Origin: Acidobacteriota bacterium
GTDB lineage: Bacteria; Acidobacteriota; Terriglobia; Terriglobales; SCQP01
Length of the DNA: 64,000 nt
Reading direction: 5' to 3'
Assembly: GCA_021818955.1 (NCBI GenBank)
Contig: JAKASR010000013.1
Span: 1 to 64,000 of the forward strand
The stretch's first letter is position 1. The number at the start of each line of letters is the position of its first letter. The position numbers and the translations under genes are program-made. The notes beneath the pieces were generated by a model. The model ran no database searches. It had not been told where the DNA came from and saw nothing but the letters and a program-made list of their open reading frames with translations. Shown here one piece after another: positions 37,269-46,541 of this stretch.

Positions 37269-37284
37269 CCGGCCGTTAAGGCTT
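37269..37284 (+). repeat. CPIE copy 18, right end
   Basis: CCGGCCGTTAAGGCTT, one base different from the canonical right end. It pairs with the left end at 37045-37086. Confidence 0.55.
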
Positions 37285-37329
37285 GGCGCCCGCGGCCCGG
37301 GCCCGGCGCGTTATCCAACGGTTCCCCCC

Positions 37330-38496
37330 GTGCAAATTTGTCATCTGGCCAAATACTATCCTCCGGCGCGCGGCGGAATCGAGAGCCATGTGCAGACGCT
37401 GGCGCGGCTGCAGGCTGCCGCCAAGATGCGCGTGCAGGTCATCGCCATTGAACACCGCGACGGCGGCGTTCCGGGCCTGCGTTGGGAAGATGACCAGGGC
37501 GTGCAGGTGGCGCGGGTAACTCCGCGCCTGCGGCTCAATCACGCGCAATGGTCGCCGGAGATGAATGCTTGGCTGCGCCACGAAATGACCGCCGATATCG
37601 TGCATCTGCACCTGCCCAACCCCAGCATGCAGATCGCGTGGCTGCTGGCCCGGCCGGCGGGCGCGCTGATCGTGACCCATCACAGCGACATCATTCGCCA
37701 GCGCTGGTTGCACATTCCGCTGGCGCCGCTGGAGCGCGCCACGCTGGCGCGCGCGGCCGCCATTCTGGCCAGCTCGCCCAACTACATTCGCCATTCGCCC
37801 CTGCTGCGCCGCTTTGCCGGCAAAACCATGGTATTGCCGTTAGGGGCGCAACTGGCGCCCTTTCTCCAGCCCAATGCCGCCGCCCGCGCCTGGAGCCAAC
37901 GGCTGCGCGCCGAGCAGGGCGAGCCGCTATGGCTTTTCGTGGGCCGGCTGGTGTATTACAAAGGGCTGGACACGGCGATCCGGGCGCTGGCGCACTGTCC
38001 GGGCAAGCTGTTGATCATCGGCACCGGGCCGCTCGAAGCCCGGCTGCGCCGCCTGGCGCGGCGCAGCGGCGTCGAGACCCGGGTGATCTGGGCCGGACAA
38101 GTCGAGGAGGACTTTTTGGCGGGCGCTTACGCCGCCGCGACCGCCTTCTGGTTTCCCAGCCATGCGCGCAGCGAAGGCTTCGGGCTGGTGCAAATCGAGG
38201 CCATGGCCAGCGGCTGCCCTTTGATCAACGCCGGCATCGCCGGCTCGGGCGTCAATTGGGTTTCGCCGCACGAGGAAAGCGGCTTGACGGTGCCCGCCAA
38301 AGATCCCGGCGCGCTGGCGGCCGCGGCGCTGCGCCTCTGGCAAGACGGCGAGCTGCGGCGGCAACTGGGCGCCAGGGGACGCGAACGGGCGCAACGGGAG
38401 TTCACCCAGGAAATCATGGCGCAGCGGGTGCTGCAGTGTTATTGGCAGGCGCTGGCCGAAAAAGAAAAACGACCCGCCGCCGGCGACCCGTCATAG
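37330..38496 (+). CDS. Group 1 glycosyltransferase
   Basis: 388 residues from GTG 37330 (VQICHLAKYYPPARGGIESH), the natural beginning of a GT4 enzyme; longer frames would include repeat-derived sequence. The acceptor half has YYPPARGGIESHVQTLA, and the donor half has LFVGRLVYYKGLDTAIRAL, FPSHARSEGFGLVQIEAMASGCPLINAGIAGSG and the E-x7-E motif. It is cytoplasmic or membrane-associated and transfers a nucleotide-activated sugar during repeat-unit assembly. It is the first gene of the plus-strand exopolysaccharide cluster. Confidence 0.9.
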   Translation: MQICHLAKYYPPARGGIESHVQTLARLQAAAKMRVQVIAIEHRDGGVPGLRWEDDQGVQVARVTPRLRLNHAQWSPEMNAWLRHEMTADIVHLHLPNPSMQIAWLLARPAGALIVTHHSDIIRQRWLHIPLAPLERATLARAAAILASSPNYIRHSPLLRRFAGKTMVLPLGAQLAPFLQPNAAARAWSQRLRAEQGEPLWLFVGRLVYYKGLDTAIRALAHCPGKLLIIGTGPLEARLRRLARRSGVETRVIWAGQVEEDFLAGAYAAATAFWFPSHARSEGFGLVQIEAMASGCPLINAGIAGSGVNWVSPHEESGLTVPAKDPGALAAAALRLWQDGELRRQLGARGRERAQREFTQEIMAQRVLQCYWQALAEKEKRPAAGDPS

Positions 38497-38511
38497 AATC
38501 GCAGCTTCGAC

Positions 38512-38616
38512 GCGGCTCGGCCGCGCTTAGTTTGCGGCTCGACCGCTTCGGCAAAATTGCCCATGACATCCACCGCGATCCGACTCGGCCGTTAACGCTT
38601 CTCGGCCGTTAACGCT
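38512..38616 (+). repeat. CPIE copy 19, with a doubled right end
   Basis: Left end GCGGCTCGGCCGCGCTTAGT, a CGGCTCGACCGC repeat, CAAAATTGCCCATGACATCC, then CTCGGCCGTTAACGCTT twice in tandem. The second copy ends 2 bp before the next glycosyltransferase ATG. Confidence 0.8.
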
Positions 38617-38617
38617 T

Positions 38618-39775
38618 ATGGAAATCCTGCACGCCTATTCCGGGAATCTGTGGGGCGGCATCGAGCGCACGCTTTTGAACCTGGCGGAGTTTCAAGCCCG
38701 GAGCCGGGAGCTGAGTTCGGCCGCGCCGGCGCACCAGCATGAATTCGCGCTCTGTTTTCCGGGACACCTCTGGTCCGGGTTGGAAGCCGCCGGCGCCGTT
38801 TGCCATGCCTTGGGGCCGGTGCGTTTCAGCCGTCCATGGAGCGTATGGAGCGCGCGGCGGCGGTTATGCCGGCTGCTGGCAACCCGGCATTACGACGCCG
38901 TGTTGCTGCATGCCAGTTGGCCCTATGCCGCGCTGGCGCCGGCGGTCAAAGCTTGCGGCTTGCCGCGGCTCTGGGCCGCCCACGACATCGCCGACGGCCG
39001 GCACTGGCTGGACCGCCGCGTGATCCGCAACCCGCCGCAACTGGCGCTGGCGAATAGCCGCTATACCGCCGCGGCCTGGCGCCGTTGGCTGCCGGCCAGC
39101 CAGATCGAAGTGTGGTATCCGCCCATGATGCCGCCGCCGGCATTGGACGAGAATGAACGCGGCCGCCAGCGCCGGCGCTGGCAAACCACACCGGAGAGCC
39201 TGGTGATTTTGATTGCCGGACGCCTGGAGCCGATGAAGGGACATCGGGTGCTGCTGCAAGCCTTGGCGGCGCTGCCGCCCGAACTTGACTGGACGGCCTG
39301 GATTGCCGGCGCGGCGCAACGCCCGCGGGAAGCGCGCTACCGGCAAGCTTTGGAGGAGCAGGCGCATCGGCGGGGGATCGCGCCGCGTTTGCGCTGGCTG
39401 GGGATGCGTGCCGATCTGGGCGCGGTCATGTCCGCCGCGGATGTGTTTTGCCAACCGAACCTCAAGCCCGATGCGATGGCCTGGAGCGTGATCGAAGCGC
39501 TGGCCCACCGCTTGCCGGTGATTGCCAGCGATCTCGGCGGCCCGGCGGAGATTCTGGCCGGCGGCGAAACCGGCCTGCTGGTCCCGCCCGGAGAACCGCC
39601 GGCGCTGGCGCAGGCGCTGGAGCGGCTATGGCGCGCACCCGCACTGCGGTTGCAACTTGGGCAAAATGGCGCGCGACGCGCCCGCCAACTCACGGACGCG
39701 GCCACGCAGGCGGAGCAGCTATATCATTACCTCTTGCCTTTCGCATCCATGCCGAAGGCCAAGACGGCATCATGA
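38618..39775 (+). CDS. Group 1 glycosyltransferase
   Basis: 385 residues, GT-B fold. SGNLWGGIERTLLNLAEFQ near the start, ILIAGRLEPMKGHRVLLQALAAL in the middle, and CQPNLKPDAMAWSVIEALAHRLPVIASDLGGPAEIL with the E-x7-E donor motif. Its ATG follows the doubled CPIE right end, which must contain its ribosome-binding region; no classic Shine-Dalgarno is visible. The stop overlaps the next start (ATGA), so expression is coupled to the polymerase-like gene. Confidence 0.9.
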   Translation: MEILHAYSGNLWGGIERTLLNLAEFQARSRELSSAAPAHQHEFALCFPGHLWSGLEAAGAVCHALGPVRFSRPWSVWSARRRLCRLLATRHYDAVLLHASWPYAALAPAVKACGLPRLWAAHDIADGRHWLDRRVIRNPPQLALANSRYTAAAWRRWLPASQIEVWYPPMMPPPALDENERGRQRRRWQTTPESLVILIAGRLEPMKGHRVLLQALAALPPELDWTAWIAGAAQRPREARYRQALEEQAHRRGIAPRLRWLGMRADLGAVMSAADVFCQPNLKPDAMAWSVIEALAHRLPVIASDLGGPAEILAGGETGLLVPPGEPPALAQALERLWRAPALRLQLGQNGARRARQLTDAATQAEQLYHYLLPFASMPKAKTAS

Positions 39776-41199
39776 AACCCGATTTCCCGATGAACGCGCC
39801 GGCCAAGCACCCTCTTCAACTGCGATGGATACTCTCGGCCTTCGTTTTGGCGGAGATCGTGACCCGCCTGTTGTTGTTGAGCGGCGGCGCGGGATTTTCG
39901 CGCGTGCTGCTGCGTTTTGCCACCTTCGGCACCAGCCTGTTGCTGCTGATCCTATTGCCGTGGCGGGGACGACGGCATCCCGCGGCGCTGCCGCTGCTGT
40001 GGGTGATGATCCTCCTGGCCTTCGAATTATTTCATCCCCAGACCAACACCATGCTTTCCGGCCTGGCGCAGTTTGGCATGTATTTGGCCATTCTCTCGCC
40101 GCTGCTCTGGGTGCCGCGCCTGCAGGTGCGGGAGCGAAACCTGCGCGCCGCTCTCCTCTTGCTCTGGCTGTTTTATTCCTTGAGCTCCGCGATCGGCGTG
40201 CTGCAAATGTATTTCCCCGGCCGGTTTCAACCCCCACTCTCGCCCATCATCGCCAGCCTGGGACCGAATGTGCAAGGTTTAATGATCCACCTGGCGAATG
40301 GCCAGCGGGTATTCCGGCCCATGGGACTGACCGACACGCCAGGCGGCGCCGGCCTGGCGGGATTGTGGGCCATCCTGTTCAGCTTGGGCGTGCTGTTGAC
40401 CAAATCCCCGTTCTGGCTGCGCATGTTGTGCTTTGCCAGCATGAGCGTGGGCATTGTCTGCGTGATTCTGGCGCAAATCCGCTCGGTCATGGTCATGTTG
40501 CTGATCATGTTGATCGTGCTGGCGGTGGCGCTGGCCTGGCGCCGGGAATGGATGCGATTGTTGCGATGGATGGCGATTCTCAGCGTGCTGACCGGGGCCA
40601 GCATCAGTTGGGCCTTGAGCGTGGGCGGCCAGCAGGCGCTGCAGCGGTTGGAAACGCTGGGACAAAACTATCAGGGCCAAAACCTCTATGAAGTGGACCG
40701 GGGACAATTCCTGCGCTCGACTTTTCAAGTGGACCTGAAGAAATACCCCTTCGGCGCCGGCTTGGGCCGCTGGGGAATGATGAACTATTACTTCGGCACG
40801 AAAACCAATCCCCGCAGCTTGCCGTTATATGTGGAAATTCAGTGGACCGCCTGGCTGTTCGACGGCGGCATTCCTTTGATGGCTTGCTACACTCTGGCCA
40901 TCCTGCTGGCGATTCTTACCATGGTAAGAATCATCCTGTCGGAGCGCCGCTCCGGCCGCGACCTGCGTTTCTGGGCCATGATCGTGCTGGCCTATAACAT
41001 CGCCTGCCTGGCCGACACCTTCGATTACACTTTTTTCGCGGGCCAGTCGGGCATGATGTTCTGGTTTTTAAACGCGGTCATCTTCACCGCCTGGCTGGAT
41101 TCGCGCCGCGCGCCGGGTCCGGCCGCCGCGCCCGCGCTTCATGCCCTGCCCGCCACCCCCGAGCAGCAGCTCGCCTGGCGCCGTTGGATACACCCCTAA
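39772..41199 (+). CDS. Wzy/WaaL-like O-antigen polymerase or ligase 1
   Basis: 475 residues with about 12 membrane segments and a larger periplasmic loop (about 275-360: QNLYEVDRGQFLRSTFQVDL, YPFGAGLGRWG, YVEIQWTAWLFDGG). The loop pattern of Gly/Trp and Arg residues is that of Wzy_C-family polymerases and ligases. It would polymerise exopolysaccharide repeats at the periplasmic face. The start at 39772 overlaps the upstream stop by ATGA. A second protein of the same kind is encoded at 59760. Confidence 0.85.
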   Translation: MKPDFPMNAPAKHPLQLRWILSAFVLAEIVTRLLLLSGGAGFSRVLLRFATFGTSLLLLILLPWRGRRHPAALPLLWVMILLAFELFHPQTNTMLSGLAQFGMYLAILSPLLWVPRLQVRERNLRAALLLLWLFYSLSSAIGVLQMYFPGRFQPPLSPIIASLGPNVQGLMIHLANGQRVFRPMGLTDTPGGAGLAGLWAILFSLGVLLTKSPFWLRMLCFASMSVGIVCVILAQIRSVMVMLLIMLIVLAVALAWRREWMRLLRWMAILSVLTGASISWALSVGGQQALQRLETLGQNYQGQNLYEVDRGQFLRSTFQVDLKKYPFGAGLGRWGMMNYYFGTKTNPRSLPLYVEIQWTAWLFDGGIPLMACYTLAILLAILTMVRIILSERRSGRDLRFWAMIVLAYNIACLADTFDYTFFAGQSGMMFWFLNAVIFTAWLDSRRAPGPAAAPALHALPATPEQQLAWRRWIHP

Positions 41200-41201
41200 C
41201 C

Positions 41202-42332
41202 ATGCCACTTTACCTGCTGGTGAGCGGGGATTTCCGGCCGCACGGCGGCATGGACCACCCCAATCACGCCCTGGCCAGCTATTTGGCCGGGCTGCCGGGA
41301 GCGGAAGTCCACCTGGTGGCGCATCGGGTGGAAGACCAGCTGGCGGCGCATCCGGCGGTGCACTTTCATCCGGTCGCGCGTCCGCTGGACCGGCCCTGGC
41401 TGGGCAAGGCAGCGCTGGAGCGCGCCGGGCAGCGTTGGGCGAGCCGCATTACCGCGCGCGGGGGACGGGTCATCGTCAATGGCGGCAATTGCCGTGGGAA
41501 CGATATCAACTGGGTGCATTATGTGCATGCGGCATATGCCGCACCGGCGCAGAACCGCTTGCGCCGTATATGGCAGGGCTGGAAACACCGCCGATTTCTC
41601 CTCGACGAACGCCGTTGCCTGGCCCCGGCGCGCCACATCGTTGCCAATTCGCAACGTACCCGCCGGGACCTGGTCGAACGGCTGGGGCTCGAGCCGGAAC
41701 GGATCCAGGTCGTCTATTACGGCTGCGACCCGGCGTTCACCGGCCGCAACGCCGCCGAACACAGCGCGGCGCGGCGCGAGCTGGGCTGGCCGGAGGATCG
41801 GCCGCAGGCGCTGTTTATCGGCGCGCTGGGCGATAACCGCAAGGGCTTCGACCGCCTCTATGAAGTCTGGCGGCTGCTCTGCCTCGATCCGGCCTGGGAT
41901 GTGGACCTGCGCGCCGCCGGCCGCGGCGCCGACCTGGAATACTGGCGGCAACGGGTGCGGGCGGAGGGCATGAGCGGCCAGATCGATTTGCTCGGTTTTC
42001 GACAGGATATTTCCCGCCTGCTGGCCGCCGCCGACGTGCTCATCGCCCCGGTGCGCTATGAAGCTTACGGGCTGGCGGTTCAAGAAGCGCTCTGCCGCGG
42101 GCTGCCGGCGCTGGTCAGCGAAAACGCCGGCGTGGCGGAACGCTATCCGCCCGCCTTGCGTGAATTGTTGCTGCCCGATACGGAAATTCCCGAATGCCTG
42201 GTGGGCGCCCTCTATGGCTGGCGCCGCCAGGCCGCCACCTGGCCGGACCGGCTGGCCGAATTCAGCGAAAGCCTGCGGCGGCACGATTGGACCGCCATGG
42301 CGCAAGCATTTATCCAAGCCACCGCCGCCTGA
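41202..42332 (+). CDS. Group 1 glycosyltransferase
   Basis: 376 residues from ATG 41202, 2 bp after the polymerase stop. N-terminal LLVSGDFRPHGGMDHPNHALASYL; INWVHYVHAAYA in the acceptor domain; LFIGALGDNRKGFDRLYEVW and VLIAPVRYEAYGLAVQEALCRGLPALVSENAGVAER in the donor domain. It is part of the same operon as the flanking genes and has the same assembly role, with unknown sugar specificity. Confidence 0.9.
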   Translation: MPLYLLVSGDFRPHGGMDHPNHALASYLAGLPGAEVHLVAHRVEDQLAAHPAVHFHPVARPLDRPWLGKAALERAGQRWASRITARGGRVIVNGGNCRGNDINWVHYVHAAYAAPAQNRLRRIWQGWKHRRFLLDERRCLAPARHIVANSQRTRRDLVERLGLEPERIQVVYYGCDPAFTGRNAAEHSAARRELGWPEDRPQALFIGALGDNRKGFDRLYEVWRLLCLDPAWDVDLRAAGRGADLEYWRQRVRAEGMSGQIDLLGFRQDISRLLAAADVLIAPVRYEAYGLAVQEALCRGLPALVSENAGVAERYPPALRELLLPDTEIPECLVGALYGWRRQAATWPDRLAEFSESLRRHDWTAMAQAFIQATAA

Positions 42333-42397
42333 AAAGCCGGCCGCGGCTCGAAATTCGTTCCCTCTTCGCCGCCGCGCCCGCTTGCTCGGCATTTCCC

Positions 42398-43570
42398 ATG
42401 CGTTGGATCATTTTGACGGGCGAATATCCGCCGCAACCGGGCGGCGTCGCCGAATATACGCGCACCCTGGCGCGCGGCCTGGCGCAAGCGGGCGATGCGG
42501 TCACGGTCATCGCGCCCGAGCTTGCCGCGGCGCCCCCCGCCGAATTGCCCGCGGATGAGGGCGTGGAACTTTACCCGTTGAAGGGCGGCTTTAGTTGGCG
42601 CGGGCAGGCGCAACTGCGGCGCATCCTGCGCGCGCGCCCGCCCGACAGCCTGCTCGTCGAGTACACGCCTTATGCGTTCGGCTGGAAGGCGATGAATCTG
42701 CCGATGGCCTGGCGATTGGCGCACGAACCCGGCGCGGCCATGGCGGTCATGTTTCATGAGGTTCACTATCCGCTGGAGCGGGGCCAGCCCTGGCGGCTTC
42801 GCCTGCTGGCGCAGGCGCATCGCCGGATGGCGGCGTGGCTGGCGAGCGCGGCGCGCCTCACGCTGGTCTCGACTTCCGCCTGGATTCCGTTACTGCGCCA
42901 ACTGGCGCCGGCCGCGCAGCCGGTCTGCCTGCCGGTGCCCAGCAGTCTGCCGGATCAGGCCGAGGCGCGGCGCGTCCGGGAAATTCGCTGCCAACTGGCG
43001 GCCGGGGACGAGCTTCTGCTCGGCCACTTCGGCACCTATGGCGCGCCGATTGGCGACATGCTCGATGCCATTTTGCCGGAGGTGCTGGCGTCGCGTCCCG
43101 CCGGCCGCCTGTGTTTGCTGGGCCGGCACAGCGAGGCCTTTGCGGCGCGATTGACGCAGCGCCACCCCCGGCTGGCGGAGCGCATCAGCGCGCGCGGCGG
43201 CCTGGGCGAGCAAGAGCTGGCCAATCACCTGGCCGCCTGCGATCTTCTGCTGCAGCCTTATCCGGATGGCGTCACCACGCGCCGCAGCAGCCTCATGGCC
43301 GGCCTGGCGCTGGGCCGGCCGATTGTGACGAATCGCGGCAGCCTGACCGAACCCTTCTGGCAGGAGGCGAAGGCGGTCTGGTTGCTCGAGGCCGCCGCGC
43401 CGCAGGCGTGGTCGGCGGCGGTTTGGGCCCTGGCGGAAGCCAGCTCGCGCCGCCAACTGGGCGCGCGGGGTCGCGCGTACTATCAAACGCATTTCTCCTG
43501 CGCGCAGGCGATTGCGCGCCTGCGCGCGTTGGCGGGCGGCGCCCTCCCGCTCACCCGCGGGCAAAGCTAA
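42398..43570 (+). CDS. Group 1 glycosyltransferase
   Basis: 390 residues beginning MRWIILTGEYPPQPGGVAEY, the classic GT4 start. A second half with LGHFGTYGAPIGDMLDAILP and LLLQPYPDGVTTRRSSLMAGLALGRPIVTNRGSLTEPFW follows. The typical E-x7-E is altered in this segment (no clear glutamate pair), as in some wall and capsule transferases. The gap of 65 bp from the previous stop makes a shared transcript likely. Confidence 0.88.
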   Translation: MRWIILTGEYPPQPGGVAEYTRTLARGLAQAGDAVTVIAPELAAAPPAELPADEGVELYPLKGGFSWRGQAQLRRILRARPPDSLLVEYTPYAFGWKAMNLPMAWRLAHEPGAAMAVMFHEVHYPLERGQPWRLRLLAQAHRRMAAWLASAARLTLVSTSAWIPLLRQLAPAAQPVCLPVPSSLPDQAEARRVREIRCQLAAGDELLLGHFGTYGAPIGDMLDAILPEVLASRPAGRLCLLGRHSEAFAARLTQRHPRLAERISARGGLGEQELANHLAACDLLLQPYPDGVTTRRSSLMAGLALGRPIVTNRGSLTEPFWQEAKAVWLLEAAAPQAWSAAVWALAEASSRRQLGARGRAYYQTHFSCAQAIARLRALAGGALPLTRGQS

Positions 43571-43585
43571 CCCCTGCAGGCTTCC

Positions 43586-44335
43586 ATGCGCTGGCGCGTT
43601 CCCATGCATCCCATCGAGCACGTCTTGCCGGGTGCGGGCGCGCTTTTGGATATCGGCTGCAATACGGGCGCTTTTCTGCGTTATGCGCGGGAACGTTTTC
43701 CCCAAATCCAGGCTTACGGCGTGGACTTGAACTTCCTGGCTTTGCGGCAAATTCCGCGGCATGAAATTGCCTCTTGCCAATCGGTTTCCTATCAACTGCC
43801 TTTCGCCGACGAAGTGTTTAGCTGCGTAACCTGCATTCAGGTTTTCGAGCATATTCCCCCCGGCGAACGCCGGGCGACACTCGAGGAAATCTGGCGCGTG
43901 TTGAAACCCGGCGGCCGATTTGTGCTGAGCACGCCTCACGCCGGCATCACCGCCTGGGCCGACCCGAACAACCTGCGCTTTCGCTGGCCGCGGCTCTATC
44001 GCGCCCTCATCCGCACCGGCCTGCGCGACCGGGCCTTTACACGAGAGCGCGAAGTGATTTGGCATGATCACTTTCATTTGCATGAAATTCGCGAACTCGC
44101 CGGCACGCGCGCTTGGAAAACGGAATACGTCTATCGGGGAGGATGCCTGACGCCGTTCCTGGATTTATTGTGCTGGCCGCTCTATCGCCTGGGGCTGGAC
44201 GCCAGCCCCGTCAATCGTTGGCTGCAGCGCCTTTCCGGCTGGGATTTATCGCTCAACCTGGGCCGCGCCGGCTATAACCTGCTGATTGCTTTGCGGAAAG
44301 CGGAGTCGTATTCCGAGGCGGCGCCGTCATGCTGA
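43586..44335 (+). CDS. Class I SAM-dependent methyltransferase
   Basis: 249 residues. SAM motif I is LLDIGCNTGAFLRYA (about 20-34), then YGVDLNFLAL and the post-motif FEHIPPGERRATLEEIWRVLKPGGRFVLSTPH. The fold is a Methyltransf_11-type Rossmann domain. In this context it probably methylates a sugar or lipid-linked intermediate. It overlaps the next gene by 7 bp, so translation is coupled. Confidence 0.88.
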   Translation: MRWRVPMHPIEHVLPGAGALLDIGCNTGAFLRYARERFPQIQAYGVDLNFLALRQIPRHEIASCQSVSYQLPFADEVFSCVTCIQVFEHIPPGERRATLEEIWRVLKPGGRFVLSTPHAGITAWADPNNLRFRWPRLYRALIRTGLRDRAFTREREVIWHDHFHLHEIRELAGTRAWKTEYVYRGGCLTPFLDLLCWPLYRLGLDASPVNRWLQRLSGWDLSLNLGRAGYNLLIALRKAESYSEAAPSC

Positions 44336-45495
44336 AAAAGCTTCGCCTGCTCAGCCTGGGACATTCCTATGTGGTGGCGCAGAACCGCCGCCTGGCGCAC
44401 GAGATGGCGCGCGCGGGCGAGGGCTGGGAAGTGACCGCGGCGGCGCCCCGTTTTTTTCCAGGCGACCTGCGCCCCATCGCCTTGGAAGCCCTGGCCGGCG
44501 AAGCTTGCGCCCTGGCGCCGCTGGAGACGCATGCCGGCCGCTGGCCGCATCTGTTCGGCTATGGACGCGAATTGCGCCCGCTGCTGGCGCAAGGCTGGGA
44601 CGTGGTGCATTGCTGGGAGGAACCCTATGTCCGCGCGGCGGCGCAAATTGCCCGCTACACGCCCGCCGGCGCGGCTTTGGCCGTGGCTACCGCGCAAAAT
44701 CTGGCGAAGTCCTATCCCCCGCCCTTTCGCGGATTTGAACGGCGCGTGATGCAACGCGCCGCCGGCTGGATCGGTTTTGGCGAAACCGTCGTCCAAACCC
44801 TTGCCAGCCGGGAACTATATGCCTCCCTGCCCCACCGCCGCATCGCGCTGGGCGTGGATTGTGAACGCTTCTACCCGGACCCGGCCGCGGGCGCGGCGGT
44901 CAGGCGCGAGTTGGGCTGGCATGAAGCCGGACCGCCGGTGATCGGGTATTTGGGCCGGTTTGTGCCGGAAAAAGGGCTGCCGCTGCTGCTCTCCGTACTG
45001 GAAAAGCTCGGCGCTTCGTGGCGGTTATTGCTGGCCGGCGGCGGCCCGATGCAGGCGGAGCTGGAAACTTGGGCGCGGCGGTTTCCCGGACGCCTGCGTA
45101 TTGCCAACGGAATTACCCACGACCAGGTGCCGCGCTATCTCAACGCCATGGATGTGCTCTGCGCTCCCAGCCAGACCACGCCGCGTTGGCGCGAACAATT
45201 CGGCCGCATGCTGGTCGAAGCCTTTGCCTGCGGCATTCCGGTCATGGCCAGCCGCTCGGGCGAAATCCCCTATGTGGTCGGCGAGGCCGGCTGTTTGCTG
45301 GCGGAAGACGACGCCGCTGCCTGGCGGGCGGAACTCGGCAGGCTGCTGGAAAATTCCGGGCGGCGGCGGGAGCTGGCGCAGGCCGGCCGGGAACGCGCAT
45401 TGCGCAATTATGCCTGGCCGGTAATCGCGCGGCGCCACCTGGAATTTTTTCAGGACATTTTGGAGCGGCGGGCCGCGTCCGCGCGGCGCTCTTGA
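44329..45495 (+). CDS. Group 1 glycosyltransferase
   Basis: 388 residues, start MLKKLRLLSLGHSYVVAQNR. GYLGRFVPEKGLPLLLSVLEKL and VLCAPSQTTPRWREQFGRMLVEAFACGIPVMASRSGEIPYVV supply the GT4 donor-site motifs. It overlaps the methyltransferase gene by 7 bp upstream and converges with the next, opposite gene, sharing 46 bp at their 3' ends. Confidence 0.9.
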   Translation: MLKKLRLLSLGHSYVVAQNRRLAHEMARAGEGWEVTAAAPRFFPGDLRPIALEALAGEACALAPLETHAGRWPHLFGYGRELRPLLAQGWDVVHCWEEPYVRAAAQIARYTPAGAALAVATAQNLAKSYPPPFRGFERRVMQRAAGWIGFGETVVQTLASRELYASLPHRRIALGVDCERFYPDPAAGAAVRRELGWHEAGPPVIGYLGRFVPEKGLPLLLSVLEKLGASWRLLLAGGGPMQAELETWARRFPGRLRIANGITHDQVPRYLNAMDVLCAPSQTTPRWREQFGRMLVEAFACGIPVMASRSGEIPYVVGEAGCLLAEDDAAAWRAELGRLLENSGRRRELAQAGRERALRNYAWPVIARRHLEFFQDILERRAASARRS

Positions 45496-46415
45496 GCGTG
45501 AACGGGCAGGCGGGCGATCGAGCCGGGGCGATCGAGCAGCAAGCCGAATTGAGGATACATGGGCGCCGCCGTTTCGCCGCCGGAAAATTCGATGACGGTG
45601 GCCCGCAAGCCCGGCGGCAGCACGGCCAACAGGCGCGACCGGACGGTTTGCGGGCTGTAAAAACGCGCATGCCGCTGGCCAAAATTGCTCACCGCAATGC
45701 ATTCCGCGCCCGCGTCGAAGGACTCCAGCAAAGACGCCGTCACTCGCCGCGGGTCGAAATAAATGCGATCGGCCGGCGCCATATATAAAGGAAGGATGAG
45801 GCAAGCGCCGAGGGGACTTAGAATGCGATGCACTTCCGGAATCAGTTCCGAATCGGCCGCGCCCTCGAAATGCTCGAAGGAATTATGCAAAGTGAGCGCG
45901 TCGAAATACCCGTCGGGTACCGCGGTCAGGCGGGCGGCGGATCCGCCCAGGGTACGCCGCGGCAGATCGGTGGCGTATTCCAGGTCCTGCCGCCAGCATT
46001 CCAGCGCGGGAAATTCCGCCGGCGCGATGCGCTGAAACGGACTGGCGGCGGAAGCGAGATCGCAATATCTGGCCGCGCGGGAAAAGTCGAGCAATTCCAT
46101 GCCGAGAAAATGCTCCAGCGCTTTGCCTTTGCCCTGGCCGATCCGGTACAGCGCCTCGTAAGCATGGTAAAAAGCCTGGAAGCGGCCGAGCCAGGCCGGA
46201 GCGGCCAAATCCAGCTCGCAGTAGCCAAGCTTTTCCCCCGCCGCCCGCATCAACTGCCGGCGCAGCTCCGCCCGTTCGAAGCCGGCGGGGATGCTGCCGG
46301 TGGAAATGGGCCGGCGGCAGCGCAATTTGAGCGCGGCGAGCGCGCGATAATGGCGGGCCTGAATCAAGCCTGCCGACAGATGCCGCTTGATCGCTTGCCG
46401 CCGGGTTTCGCTCAT
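45450..46415 (-). CDS. SAM-dependent methyltransferase-like protein
   Basis: 321 residues on the opposite strand to its neighbours. The N-terminal half is helical and unlike known domains (residues 1-130). DGYFDALTLHNSFEHFEGAADSELIPEVHRILSPLGACLILPLYM is a Methyltransf_11-type core, but the usual glycine-rich SAM motif I is not obvious upstream (the region reads CDLASAASPFQ). It may be a degenerate or specialised methyltransferase. Its 3' end overlaps the convergent glycosyltransferase by 46 bp. Confidence 0.75.
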   Translation of the reverse strand: MSETRRQAIKRHLSAGLIQARHYRALAALKLRCRRPISTGSIPAGFERAELRRQLMRAAGEKLGYCELDLAAPAWLGRFQAFYHAYEALYRIGQGKGKALEHFLGMELLDFSRAARYCDLASAASPFQRIAPAEFPALECWRQDLEYATDLPRRTLGGSAARLTAVPDGYFDALTLHNSFEHFEGAADSELIPEVHRILSPLGACLILPLYMAPADRIYFDPRRVTASLLESFDAGAECIAVSNFGQRHARFYSPQTVRSRLLAVLPPGLRATVIEFSGGETAAPMYPQFGLLLDRPGSIARLPVHAQERRADAARRSKMS

Positions 46416-46541
46416 TGCCTTTCAATCCGCGCGCGCCAGCCAGGCACGCCTACAGGGATCGTAAGATTATAGACATAGTCGCTGAAAGCCGTCTTCGCTC
46501 AGCGGGCTCACGCTTTCACGCGCTGTTGGAACGTTTTTTTT